A DNA stretch of 64,000 nucleotides, taken from positions 54,295,201-54,359,200 of the forward strand of contig OZ020616.1 of NCBI GenBank assembly GCA_963971575.1. Direction: 5' to 3'. Both the position numbers and the translations under genes were made by a program. Source of the stretch: Liopterus haemorrhoidalis. Its lineage: Eukaryota > Arthropoda > Insecta > Coleoptera > Dytiscidae. Of the stretch, positions 11,231 to 22,256 are shown piece after piece; the stretch's first letter is position 1; every line of letters starts with the position of its first letter. The notes beneath the pieces are model-generated. The model was not told where the DNA came from and did not search any database. It saw nothing but the letters and a program-made list of their open reading frames with translations.

Positions 11231-11885
11231 TCTTTTTTAAACACTATTTTATGGAAATTCCTCCTGCAAATGTCTTAAGTTTTATCGTTAATTCATCTTA
11301 AATACTTAATTAGTTTTCTTCTGTCAAGAAATGTGTTCAAAATGTGAAATCTCGTCACATTTTAAATTGCAAAAAATTTGACAGCTGTCACCTTTTGAAA
11401 TCTTGTAAGCATATTTTTGCCTCAAAATGATCCAATGTTGGCCCAGATTCTTTAAAAAATGTTTTCTGATGCCTCAAAATATTATCTCGCACGTCAAAAA
11501 AGCTATCTTGAACCATTATCACCACTTAACACTTTGATTAACCCTAAAATTTTTAATATATATAAATCTTTTTTTAACACTATTTTATGGAAATTCGCCT
11601 TGAAAATGTCTTAAACTTTATCGTTAATTCACCTTAAATCCTTAATTAGTATTCTTCTGTAAAGAAACACGTTCAAAATGTGAAATCTCGTCCCATTTTA
11701 AAATGCAAAAAATTAGACAGCTGTCACCTTTTGAAACCTTGTAAGCATATTTTTGCCTCAAAATGCTCAAATAATGGCCCAGATTCTTTGAAAAATGTTT
11801 TCTGATACCTCAAAATATTATCTCGCACGTCCAAAAAAATTATCCTGAACCATTATTACCATTTAACACTTTGATTCTCGCCGTA
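11231..11885. repeat. Tandem duplication, two units of ~337 bp
   Basis: Unit 1 (about 11231-11567) and unit 2 (about 11568-11885) share text from AACACTATTTTATGGAAATT through GACAGCTGTCACCTTTTGAA to TTAACACTTTGATT, at roughly 88-90% identity. The second unit loses similarity after 'ctttgatt'. No coding frame is preserved. It may be part of a longer satellite or of a transposon interior. Confidence 0.85.
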
Positions 11886-13257
11886 AATATTCTGGACCGG
11901 CCGTCTTGTATTAAGAATATTTTTGAATTATCGTCTGATAAAACCTATCCGTGCCGAGCAAGGGTGACTTTGACTCGATACGGATTCGAGGAAAAAAAGC
12001 ATGATTTTTATCAATAAAAATTAGTCAGTACCCCCTGTCGAACGAAATAAAATCTCCGCGTTACCGGAAAAATGAAGATACACCAGAAGTTGAATAGAAC
12101 ATACATACCAACACTTGTACAATATAATAGTAGATATTTTATAAGCTCCTGTTCACAAAGATCTGAATCTGATTTGCAAAATCAGTTGTCATGTAACAGA
12201 CTTCGTTGCCACAGAGTGGAATGTTTTTACGTTAGTGTTAAATATGCGGATTTTAGTTTGCAGTGATATGCTTGAGGATCTCTTAAGACTGGTGAGACAA
12301 AAGCCGTCTCGCTTTTGCTATCCGTCTGTAGAAAGCATACTACACAAATAGAAAAAATCTGTAGCCTCATGGATTGTTTCACTGTTCAAGAGTTGTGGCA
12401 TGCTGTTAGATGAATTCAGTCTCATGCAATTAGTATTATAGCGAGTATATAAAACCTTCGCATTAATAAGATAGTACCGGGATGCTGAATACCATTAGTG
12501 TCGTATAGTGAATCGTCGCAATGCCTTTGTAATCCCTATTTTATTACACTGAATTTTCCGTTGTACTATTCTCTGGTGTCAAAGTGATTAAACATTAATA
12601 TTGCAATTAATATTACATGAATTCCTCTGGTCACTCAGCGGCATTGTCCCAAGATGCATTGTCTGGACCAGAGGCGAAATCATGGTCTACTCGCTCACTG
12701 TATTATGTTATAAGATTATAACTTTATAAGTTGGTTAGTTAAAATTTACGGCATCCAGTTAATTGCTCCGGAGAATAATGAACATCACATATTGTTATTA
12801 ATTAACAACATTACAAATTTATCCACTACATTAATAACAGTTTTAAAAAATTAGATACATTTTCAACACCTTAGGGTTTAGAAGCCTAGGGCATAAATAT
12901 TTGACTCCTTATAGTAAAATTGGGATAATTTAATCTACAAGTACAACAAGTAAGGTGCTGGAATAAATTCTGCCCGCTTAAATATCCTAGAATTAAAAAA
13001 ATCCAATAACTTTAAGACGACTTGCTTTTGCATGGTCGCCTTGAGTTTTTCTGGCACCTCTTCCGGTTCAGCCATGGTGTAATGGTTGTGTCATATTAAT
13101 CTCACTAACATATTGCTATGAGTGAAGTCCTGGTCCTGAACTACAGATGGCCTTGAAGCAGAAGATTTTGAGACTGTGCTAGATAGTACTAGTTAAATAT
13201 GGAACGAATTATGTAGATATATAAACCTTCGGGTTACTTGCGAACCAAATCAAATAA
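11886..13257. other. No recognisable feature
   Basis: A 64-codon ORF at 12072-12266 has no recognised relative. The rest is unassigned. Confidence 0.5.
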
Positions 13258-13443
13258 GATTATTTATTTATTTATTTATTTATTTAATACATCTGTCCCA
13301 ACAGCATAGCCAAAATTGGACAGGAACATAATTAACAATATTAAGACTTAAAAATTAAAAACTATTAAACATAAAAAAAAAATACACAAAAATGAATAAA
13401 TTTATAGAACTTTATATGAAAATTATTAGAATTATTAGAATTA

Positions 13444-14577
13444 TTAGAACAGTTCAATTTTTGTATTCTGCTCGTAATATGAACACATCCTGTTCAATGG
13501 GGATTTGAGGAATAGATTGGTATGTGCCTGGGGAAGATAAAAAAGTGAGGAATGCCTTGTATGGAAAGATGGGATGTGGAAATTTAATTGTTGAAAGGAA
13601 AGTGGATCGTCAATTAGATTTGATGCAAATTTTTTAAGATAGTTTGTGGAGCTTAACTCACGACGCTCACTTAAAGATTTGGTGGAAAAAATATGAAGAA
13701 GGGTACTATACGAGAGATCGAAAGGGGGGTAGGATCCCATAACTTTAAAGTAGATGAACTTTAAAAATTTATGTGGCACTTTTTCAATGGCATTCTTTTG
13801 AATCTCATAAATGGAATCCCATACTATTGAACAATATTCAATTTTAGAGCGAATGAATGCATAATAAAGTGTGAAGATAACGTTTATGTTTGAAAAAGTG
13901 CGTGAATTCCTGATAATAAATCCTAGCATTTTATAGGACGAAGAACAAATCGTATCTATATGCGAGTTAAAAGTAAGTCTACTATCAAACTCGATGCCCA
14001 GATCCCGGGTACTTTCGCAACGAGTAAGCAACTGATTGAGTATCGAATAGGAGAAAATAGTGGGGTTACATTTTCGTGTAAATGTCAGAATTTTGCATTT
14101 AGAAAGATTGAGGTTAAGTTTGTTTAAGGTGCACCAATTAGAGATATTTTCCAGGTCGTTTTGAAGAATGTGGCAATCATTATTTGAAGAGATAGTGCGG
14201 AAAATTTTGAGATCGTCGGCAAAAACTAATCTTTCACTGACTATTACATTATTAATGTCATCAATAAATATTAAAAAAAGAAGAGGGCCTAAATTTGATC
14301 CTTGTGGGACTCCGGAAGCGACTTTAAAAGGTGAGGTTGTATGACCACAATAGGAAACAGATAGATTGCGATCTAGAAGATACGACGACATTAACGCTAC
14401 CAGTGATGGTGACAGTCCAAAAATTTTAAGTTTTTCAATGATAATTTGGGGATCAATTGTATCAAAAGCTTTGGCAAAATCGGTATATACAACGTCTACC
14501 TGATTATTTCTATCCAGAGCAGACGAAACGTAATGCGTGAAATAACAAAGGTTGCTCGATGTGGATCTGTGTTGCAT
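13444..14577 (-). CDS. Non-LTR retrotransposon reverse transcriptase (partial)
   Basis: This 377-residue frame is the longest in the window. Reverse transcriptase motifs appear in order: HRSTSSNL (N-terminal, residues 3-10), DFAKAFD (33-39, first metal-binding aspartate), SGVPQGS (88-94) and FADD (119-122, catalytic pair). After the palm comes the SKCKILTFTRK region and a long tail without RNase H. In life it copies element RNA at a nicked target site. The frame really continues upstream: in-frame text NKLSFSKHGF precedes the listed Met, then a TAA stop, then FSKIFESIIYKNIY, a normal RT N-terminal motif. So Met1 is an accidental start and the full protein is broken by a nonsense codon. The motif style is closest to the Jockey/CR1 group. 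Confidence 0.9.
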   Translation of the reverse strand: MQHRSTSSNLCYFTHYVSSALDRNNQVDVVYTDFAKAFDTIDPQIIIEKLKIFGLSPSLVALMSSYLLDRNLSVSYCGHTTSPFKVASGVPQGSNLGPLLFLIFIDDINNVIVSERLVFADDLKIFRTISSNNDCHILQNDLENISNWCTLNKLNLNLSKCKILTFTRKCNPTIFSYSILNQLLTRCESTRDLGIEFDSRLTFNSHIDTICSSSYKMLGFIIRNSRTFSNINVIFTLYYAFIRSKIEYCSIVWDSIYEIQKNAIEKVPHKFLKFIYFKVMGSYPPFDLSYSTLLHIFSTKSLSERRELSSTNYLKKFASNLIDDPLSFQQLNFHIPSFHTRHSSLFYLPQAHTNLFLKSPLNRMCSYYEQNTKIELF

Positions 14578-14708
14578 AAAGCCATGTTTTGAAAAGGATA
14601 GTTTATTTTATATATTGAAGTAGATATTTTTATATATAATGGATTCGAAGATTTTACTAAAAGCCGACTTAACAATTGTATTGGACAAGCAAAAGTACCA
14701 GTTGAGTT
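14578..14708 (-). pseudogene. Upstream RT segment separated by a nonsense codon
   Basis: In frame with the RT ORF, this stretch reads SAFSKIFESIIYKNIYFNI, then TAA, then NKLSFSKHGF. It corresponds to the RT finger region that normally precedes the HGF-x-x-RST motif. It shows that the 377-residue ORF is a remnant, not a complete protein. Confidence 0.7.
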
Positions 14709-14899
14709 CTGATACCCTATTTAGTGAATAGCTGAACTAGTCTGCACTATGGTATACCTCGTGCTTTATCGAGAAGAGTTAATGTCAGGTATTGATTATT
14801 TATTTAAGTCATACTGTTGTTGAATAATTATTGTATAGTCCAATATTTAGATGTTTAAAAAAAATACGAACACAAAAAAAAAATGTTGAGCAATTAAAA

Positions 14900-15015
14900 T
14901 TGTAATTTTGAACTGCTGTAGATTTGAACTCCTGTAGATGGCGTCACTGCCGAAATACGTATAGAGTAATATTAAACTTATATTTGTGAAAATTACCGAG
15001 CGTTTTATTTATTAA
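14900..15015 (+). mobile_element. Penelope-like element terminus (solo fragment)
   Basis: The stretch from GAACTCCTGTAGATGGCGTC through ACCGAGCGTTTTATTTATT matches the sequence just 3' of the Penelope endonuclease fragment at 34944-35035. No coding sequence accompanies it here. It carries the hammerhead-like motif annotated at 14928-14967. Confidence 0.65.
14928..14967 (+). ncRNA. Hammerhead-ribozyme-like motif in Penelope terminus
   Basis: The order of parts fits a compact type I hammerhead: stem I ACTC, core CTGTAGA, stem II GGCG/TGCC with loop TCAC, core GAAA, an eight-base stem III hairpin ATACGTAT, then A at the cleavage position and the stem I partner GAGT. Hammerheads of this compact form are known from Penelope-like element terminal repeats. 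The deviation is at the first core: consensus CUGANGA has A where this has T (A6). Folding was done by hand; activity is unproven. Confidence 0.55.
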
Positions 15016-15129
15016 TCTTAAATTAAAATATTGTTAGGAATTACACGAATATATAGAATAAGAAACCAAAATTTAAAAAAAAAACAAATATAAATGATGC
15101 GGTTACCGACTCCACCTAGTGTATTACAA

Positions 15130-15860
15130 TAAACAGACCTAACCAAAACAATACCACATTAGAAAAAGAAAAAAAATATACTCGATTCCATTAAAAACTG
15201 TAAAATTCGAGTCCCTTCTTTGTCATCCCATCCCACCTAGAAATAAAGGAGAATTAAAAAGCGGGCGAAATCGCAGAACAAGCAATACAAGATCAAGAAT
15301 TTAAAATACCAATTCAATCAGAAGATCAAATATAATCAAAAAAAGAAACAAAAAAGAGTGGAACAATTAATGGACCAACTCAAATATTATCAACAAATTG
15401 AGAAACATAACAGAAGCTACCCGAAATTGGACATCTACACACAGCAGGAAAGATCAGGTCACACTAACTAAGACTTAGAATAGGGCAAACCCTATTAACA
15501 TATGAACACATCTTCAAAAAAATACAACAACCGACATGCGACAAATGCAACACACCACTCACCGTCGAACACATCGTACTGCACTACACAAAATACCAAC
15601 AAAAAAAAATTAAGAAACAGCATCTCAAACTCAATAAAACAGGCACTGGCAAAAGACACAAACACAACAACACACATAGTCAACTTTATTACACAAATAA
15701 ATTTACACAATAAAATTTAAATATATGAAATATCTTTATAATCTTTGTACGTAAAATAAAATAAATAATGTAACAATCTATGTAAACAAGCACTGTAACA
15801 GCCAAAGTAGCTCAAGAGTCTTAAATTAAAAAAAAAAAAAAATAAATAAAATAAAATGTA
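15130..15860 (+). pseudogene. LINE fragment: RNase H end, C-terminal tail and poly-A
   Basis: Across shifted frames the segment reads RNase H-like text (a degenerate GIKGNEKADRIAEQAI-type block near 15240-15290), then DQVTLTKxRIGQTLLTYEH near 15455-15510 and CDKCNTPLTVEHIV near 15535-15580, the cysteine-rich tail typical of I/Jockey-type ORF2. An A-rich tail at 15822-15855 marks the 3' end. Frameshifts and stops make it non-functional. The 72-codon ORF at 15502-15720 is an out-of-frame piece of this. Confidence 0.7.
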
Positions 15861-17007
15861 AAAAAAGATGCGATAAGTGTAGTAAAATCATTAAAACTGA
15901 TATGAGCCGGCCATTTAATGTGCTACAAAACGACGATTTACTTTGGTTCTTTTACAGTTATTATTTTTCACTTGTAAAATCAGTGGTCAAAAGTGGTCCG
16001 CACATACAGAAAGTTTTGGATAAACTGTTCTATAGAGCTAGAATAGATTTATAGAGATAACCATACAAACAAATTATTATTACCATTATTATCAAGAATA
16101 TTTGTTCGACATTATTCAAAATATCTATATCACACTATCCAAAACTCTAAGGTCGTTGAAAATAAGTATCACATAACAATATTTCCCAGCGTTACCCCAG
16201 GCATTCAAATTCTTAAGCCCTCCTCCGTTGTTACGAGATTTCTGACCGGGAATAAAGTCGGGAATATGTCACCTAAAACCCGAGGGAAGGTCTATGAAAA
16301 GAATGGATATCGAATTTATTCGTACGAAGGGTGTAATGTCCGAGATATGAAACTCTGAAATACAAGATTACAGGACGTTAAAGTGATTGTTGCCAAGAAA
16401 TATGTTTCAACCTTTAGACTTTGATATTTTTAGTCACCAAAGCAAAAGTTTTTCACTATATCAATACATTTTAAGGACATACAAATGACTTGTGACAAAT
16501 TGCTATTATTAAAATTTGATTTCATCTACTTTGTACATATGGTATATACAGTTTGAGGTTTCGACATATGAGATCATAATCCACGAGTGGTTTCGTACAT
16601 GAACCTTCCCGTGTTCGCTAGCTGGTTGCATTGATTTTTAGGACCGATTTTTGAATTGATTATTTAAAGACGAAATTTTTAACTACTTTAACTACAAATA
16701 CAGTTGTAATATTTACATTTTTATGAGCTTTAGACATAAAATTATTATGGTAATAGCTAATACAAATTTAGAGACACACATTCTCAATCACACAAACACA
16801 TGAGAAGATTTGTAACATACCAAACACTTATTTGTCCACTGGATAACAAATTTCTTATTAGAGCCTCCGAAAACCATTTGTTTCTAATAAAGTTTTTGAA
16901 TATTGTCTATCCAGCTCTTTAGGTGTTCACTACACTAACCTATATACTTTGTTACTATTAATTTTGGTCGTCCGAGTACTCTAAATATGTCTTTACCTCC
17001 CCTTACA
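15861..17007. other. No recognisable feature
   Basis: Unassigned AT-rich DNA; a somewhat GC-richer patch lies at 16190-16380 without recognisable content. Confidence 0.5.
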
Positions 17008-17635
17008 CAAATTAAAATGAAAAAAAAAATGTCTTTTCGGCCCGGCAGCGAACCCTAGTTTTCTGCGTAGCAAGCGAGCAAGCTACCCATTAGACCAGGA
17101 TACGCCTTCTAGTATAGTATGTTACATAACTATAACTTTTGTACATAACCAAAAAAACACAAAAAATGCGTTATATTCCGAAAACATAATCTGATCAAAA
17201 ATACCTCTTGTACTATTCCTATTCATGTACATTACTTAGAATTTTTTCAGATTTTTAGTTTAAACCATCTGGGCTACAGGGTGTGGAACAATTTTTTTTG
17301 CACAATTTTGGCCAAAATCACATCAACTTAATTTATTTTGCAAAAATAAAGTTTCGATCGTTATTTCACGTACTAAGGGCTTTCATTTGATACCCTACTC
17401 AGAATTTAAAAAAAATATTTTTTTTTCGATTAGCACATATTTGTTTATATATTTAGGGTTTTTTTTAGTTGTTTTAGTATTTTTCCAATGTGCGGGTCAA
17501 ATAGTTGTATAAGCATGCCTAATCTCAACTCTTTAGATTTAGCCATTTGGCTACAATTTTTACCGAACAGACAGACAGACAGACAGACGACAAAATGACG
17601 GTATAAAGGTTTTTTGGTCACACCTACAAAACCCT
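17008..17635 (-). mobile_element. Family X, copy B (truncated)
   Basis: In inverted orientation to copy A, it holds the AGGGTTTTGTAGGTGTGACC end at 17616-17635, the CAGA tract at about 17566-17590, the shared AT-rich body and a tRNA-like cassette at 17041-17108. The half beyond the cassette, including the GTGTGAA palindrome end, is absent. Confidence 0.75.
17041..17108 (-). repeat. tRNA-like cassette in family X copy B
   Basis: On minus it reads AAGGCGTATCCTGGTCTAAT, GGGTAGC, and later TAGGGTTCGCTGCCGGGC. A-box and B-box-like parts are present, and it resembles a tRNA more closely than the cassette in copy A. No intact acceptor stem was established. Confidence 0.5.
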
Positions 17636-18420
17636 AAAAAGAAGCTATTGCAAAAAAAAATGTACCAAGAAACTCTCTAGTGCTCAAAATTTAAACTACT
17701 CCAGTTTTTAATCGAAACTCTGATTTTTAATCCACATTTAAATTGAACTCATCCTATTATTTTCAGAACTTGAACCTGTGAATTGCCAATAAAATCTAAT
17801 ATTTTGACCCAGGTGTTGATTCTAATGACCATCATCCTAACAATACTTTTTTGTCTGGTTCCCATTTTTTTTTCCCGTTAATTAGATCAAATAAAGGAAA
17901 ATGAACATTTAAGCCTGACCTCTGGAATCCTAATGATGATTCAAGCACATTAACACTAGTAGCAGACTCCTTTTTATACCCTCATACTATATATCTTCAA
18001 AATTGCTTAGAGTTTTAGCGACAGAAAAACTAAACAAAAAAAACTGATAAGATTATTTTTCTTTTCAAACTTGCTTGGTAAACTATCGTTTTAATTTTAA
18101 AAAGTAAAAAAGTTACACAGAATAAAAGAATCGAGGAGATGGTGTATTTTAATCAGGGCATTATAGTTATTTCAGTTACGAAAAGTCTTGCATCTCGACA
18201 ATATTAACAGTCGTTTAAATAAATATTTCGCACATCTTGATTATGTCCACAATATTGAGGTACTACATATGTGGTATAATGTAAGGTGGATTATATGTAC
18301 TGAAGAAAATAACAAGTCAAGATAAATATACAGATTAGTTAAATCTACTAATCCTATATGTATTAGGGCGTCAAGGAAAAAAATTGTAGAAAAAAAGGCA
18401 AAGTTGGTTGATAACAAATA
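17636..18420. other. No recognisable feature
   Basis: AT-rich unassigned sequence. Confidence 0.5.
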
Positions 18421-19010
18421 TAAAGAATTATTTTATTCATCAAGGTATTCATTGTCTATACACTTTTGCCATTTAAGCAGCAGATTGTTCAGGCCGGTGG
18501 TATAAAATCCTGGCGAACGAGAGTCAATGAATTCCAGTTTTACATCATTGTTGGAATTAAACTGTTTTCCTATTAAAAAGTTGTCCAAATTGCGGAAGAA
18601 TTGGTTGTCAGCGGGGACTAGGTCTGATAAGTATGGAGGATGATGAAGAATTTCCAACTCCAATTCCTGTAGTTTTGCCACAGTCATTTGTGTAGCGTTA
18701 TCATGCAATAAGATAGGAGTCGATCTGTTGACTAATCTAGGCTATTTTTGTTTAAGTTTTTGCATAATTTCGTCCAGTTGGTTGCAGTATATTCTGCTGT
18801 GATCGATGAGCCAGTTTTTTTTTTTTTTTTTAAGTTACCTGCACGAAATTTGACCAACCAATTTGATATTGTCTGCTGCGTGGTAACACTAGAGCCAAAT
18901 ACACTATTAATGTTTCACGCGGTCTGCAATGCCGTAGTTCCACGTAAGAATTCATATTTCATAATAGTGCGAATTTCCGACCGTTTTATTTTCAACAATA
19001 TTAAATTTTT
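18421..19010 (-). pseudogene. Mariner transposase fossil
   Basis: The N-terminal helix-turn-helix is visible as EIRTIMKYEFLRGTTALQTA, a stop, then NINSVFGSSVT...NWLVKFRAGN (about 18835-18985). After a poly-A/T run and a deletion come HDNA (second catalytic aspartate region), HHPPYLSDLVPAD in place of HPPYSPDLAPSD, and FYTTGLNNLLLKWQKCIDN, the typical mariner C-terminus. The first catalytic aspartate block is missing. The continuous part is 18433-18708. Terminal repeats were not recognised, so the extent is that of the coding remnant only. Confidence 0.8.
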
Positions 19011-19877
19011 TTTAAGTTTTTGATATTTTTTAGAGCATACAATGATTTCTTTAAGCAGTTGAGATGTGTAACTTTCCAAAAAAAAAAAACAGAATGGTAA
19101 ACTATTAAGCCAATGTCAAATAATGAGCTGTTAAATTTGGCAATATTATTAACTACAAATTTCATCCTTGACAAACTAATCATATAGGTTTGAGCCTGTT
19201 GCTTAAGCAACGACGTTACTTAGTTTAAATTAGTAGTTATTTAAATTACGAATGACATAAATGTATGTTTGAAGTTGAGGGACTTGTTTTTTGACCGAAA
19301 GGTAGTCGAAGAATTTCTTAATGAGAAATAATAAAAAAGGTCTAAGAAAAATAAAAAGAATGACTATGTTCTCTTTAAAATGGACTTTCTGCCACCCCAC
19401 CGTAGAGGCGTGTAGCAGAGGTTTATTATAAAATGTGTCCTTATTGAAATATTTATATTTATACTGCCCCCGTATTCGTAATAAAGTTTATAATTATATT
19501 ATTGTAATTTATGATTTAATATTTTGCATTTTCTTCTCGCCTTATAATTTTACAGCATAGCTAAGAAACACGCCAAGGCGTATATATTTTTTTAAATTTA
19601 AATATGAGTGGGCGTTAAAGAAATTTTGCCCTCACGAAAGTTACAAAAGTGGGCGGTAACTATTAAAAGATTGAAGAATACTGTTCTAGAGGAATAACGA
19701 AGTGATAATGTTAAATATCTCAGTCGCTGTATTTTAGAAAAGGATTATTTCCGAAATGAAAATGGAAAATTAATTATTTTTTTAATTCATTTAAATTAAT
19801 TATTTGTTGCCTCAGCTACTAGGGCTATTGGTTACCAGGTTACATAATGGTTTACATGAGTTATATGTATGTATATA
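19011..19877. other. No recognisable feature
   Basis: AT-rich DNA; a small GC-richer patch at 19385-19415 has no recognised content. Confidence 0.5.
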
Positions 19878-20463
19878 CAGTCGATTCCGCTTAATTGGGA
19901 CACATCGGGACTTAGGAATTTTGGCCCAATTAAGCGGCTGCCCCCATTAAGCGAATTTCACATAAAATTAAACAATGCATATTTTTCTTTCAATAATTTT
20001 ATTTTATAAACTCTTGGACAAAACTATAAATTACCTATAACCAAAAATTATAAACTTTTAAGAAAAAATAATAATAAATTCCAAAATAAAATAATAAATT
20101 GGTACATACAATTTAATTCAATGCAAAAATGCGTCAAGTGTAGTCTGTTTTTTGTTTTTGTAACATTTCACTTCTACAAAATCAGCACAGGTATTCAGTG
20201 CGGATGTAGGGCTCCCTTCATTTCCTTCCTGTATAAAATAACGCTGTAATATTAAATTCTTTGTACATATTTTTTCTTGAGAATATGTGTAACATAATAT
20301 GTACTGTGATCTTAAATTTACTCTCCCAATTAAGCGGAATGTTGTCCCAATTAAACATGTAAATTTACTGTTGGTTCCTTGGTTTGGTTTCTGTTCTTTG
20401 AGATTTGGCCCAAATAAGCGGCTGCCCCAATTAAGCGATGGCCCAATTAAGCGGAATCGTCTG
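19878..20463. mobile_element. pogo/Tigger-like MITE
   Basis: Left end CAGTCGATTCCGCTTAATTG and reverse-complemented right end CAGACGATTCCGCTTAATTG form inverted repeats; TA flanks both sides (19876-19877, 20464-20465). CAG-initiated repeats of this kind with TA duplications are typical of the pogo/Tigger branch of Tc1/mariner. The AATTAAGCGG motif recurs several times within about 110 bases of each end, as subterminal repeats. It is 586 bp with no transposase. Confidence 0.85.
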
Positions 20464-20592
20464 TATTGTACATAGGTATGTATATAGGTGTACCGGAAAG
20501 TTTTTTCGTTTATTTGGTATTATTAAAATAGAAACAAATTGAAAGAAAACAAATGTACTATTATTGAGTAAAATAGTTACCATTGTGATCTA

Positions 20593-21228
20593 TCACACTC
20601 TACCATTTACCAGGAACAGAAAAAATTCCCGATTTATAAAATTCCTGATTTTTTTAAGGAAAAATTGTTCAAGGCTCATTTTAACATGGTTCATATTTCT
20701 AAGTGTCTTGTTTCTTAAAAAGTGTTCCAGTGACCGAAATAAGTGATAGTCGGAGGGTGAAATGTCTGGTGAGTAGGGTGGGTGTGTTAGAACCTTCAAA
20801 TCAAGCTCTGAATTTTTTTCACGGGTATTTTTTTATGAATTAAGTCAGGCATTGTCGCCTTGAAGAACAACTCCTCTTCAATTCACAATTTCTGGCTGAT
20901 TTCTGGTCAAGTTCTGATTCAGTCGATCCAATTGTTCACAGTAGAAATCAGAATTAACACTTTGCTCCGGTTTTGACATCTCATAATAAATTATTCCTTT
21001 ATAGGGCCTTCGAGATCGAAGTTCATCATCCAAGCATAAATTTTATGATTTAAATTTTTTAAACCACTGTTGACAAGTGCGTATACTTAGTTTATCACCA
21101 TAACAGTGCAAATGTTTTATGTAGCAATTGTAGCAGATTTTTTTTTTATGGTACTCATACAATATTAAACAGCATAAAAAATGTTTTGATGAAAATTCTT
21201 CCGCCATTTTAAAATGAAACGGAAACAA
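20593..21228 (-). pseudogene. Mariner transposase pseudogene
   Basis: The probable start is MAEEF at 21207, followed by a helix-turn-helix region ending IRTCQQWFKKFKS, as in classical mariners. A deletion then removes the first catalytic block; text resumes with GPIKE...IIYYEMSKPEQSVNSD, EQLDRLNQ, and VVLQGDNA, which carries the second catalytic aspartate. HPPYSPDISPSDYHLF (20750-20797) carries the third, at the spacing expected of DD34D mariners. Several stops and frame changes interrupt it. Confidence 0.85.
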
Positions 21229-21334
21229 TAATTAGGTACTCAAGATTACAGAGTTTAATCAAAATGCAAAAGACGCCTGTTTAATTCATCGAATAAGTCG
21301 TGACTAATTCGTATACTGCACTAATAATAAAAAA

Positions 21335-22256
21335 TTGATGTGAAGTGTGAATATTCACACATTTCAGGGTTTCGCAGGTATATAATAAGTGAAGGCGGTA
21401 TGCTGAGTGTGTAGGACAAATTTACTTTGTAGTAATCACGGCAAAATGAACGATATTTTTAAAATAATTTATCGTCTGTTAATCATATAATAAGATAATT
21501 ATTAAATTTACGCTCTTAAAAATTAAATACAACATTTGTCAAAATATAACTAGAATTTTGACAAAATAATTTCAACACAATAAAAATGCAAAAAAAAAAA
21601 ACAGAAAAAATAAAATTCACTCCGTACTCGAACTCGAAACCCTTCGTTTACCAGCGAGTTTTAGCTTACGACACCAGTGCTCTAACCAATAACGCTATCG
21701 TACGCCTTGCATGTGAGTGTCTTACATTGGTATAACTTTTGTACTTTGTGAACCAAAAACCACAAAAAATGCGTTATTTTCCGAAAACATAATCTGATCA
21801 AAAATTCCTGTTGTACTATTTAGGTTCACACCAATATACATTACTTAGAATTTTTTTAGATTTTTAGTTAAAACCATCTGGGCTACAGGGTGTGGGACAA
21901 AAATTTTTTTGCACAATTTTGGCAAAAATCGCATCAAAATAATTTATTTTGCAAAAATAAAAATTTGATCGTTAATCCACGTACTAAGGGCTTTCATTTG
22001 ATACCCAACTTATAATTTAAAAAAAATATATTTGTTTTCGATGAGCACATATTTGTTTATATTTTTAGGGGGGTATGTTTTTTAGATGTTTTAGTATTTT
22101 TCCTATGTGCGGGTCAAAGAGTTGTATAAGCATGCTAAATTTCAACTCTCTAGGTTTAGCCGTTTGGCTACAATTTTTACCGAACAGACAGACAGACAGA
22201 CAGACAGACGACAAAATGACGGTATAAGGGTTTTTTGGTCATACTTAGAAAACCCT
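21335..22256 (-). mobile_element. Family X, copy C (near full length, nested in mariner)
   Basis: It matches copy A end to end in inverted orientation: TTGATGTGAAGTGTGAATAT palindrome end at 21335, the TTTCAGGGTTTCGCAGGTAT repeat, a tRNA-like cassette, the AT-rich body, a CAGA tract at about 22184-22208 and the GAAAACCCT end at 22249-22256. Runs of A/T flank both sides, suggesting a preference for A/T-rich targets. No protein is encoded. Confidence 0.8.
21618..21719 (-). repeat. tRNA-like cassette in family X copy C
   Basis: On minus it reads AAGGCGTACGATAGCGTTAT, TGGTTAGAGCACTGGTGTCG and, later, GGTTTCGAGTTCGAGTACGG. A-box (GTTATTGGTTAGAGCAC) and B-box (GAGTTCGAGTAC) are clear. It differs strongly from the cassettes in copies A and B while the flanks are well conserved. 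Confidence 0.55.

Larger units (their letters stand above)
13258..14708 (-). mobile_element. 5'-truncated Jockey-like LINE
   Basis: Minus-strand non-LTR retrotransposon. The 3' end is marked by a (TAAA)n tail, seen on plus as TTTA repeats at 13261-13286, and by about 170 bases of 3' UTR. The coding part covers the reverse transcriptase palm and thumb and the C-terminal tail. Upstream, similarity fades near 14700, as expected for 5' truncation during target-primed reverse transcription. Confidence 0.85.

Noticed and set aside
15495..15710. 71-codon minus ORF
   Set aside because: It is the antisense of the LINE tail at 15130-15860.
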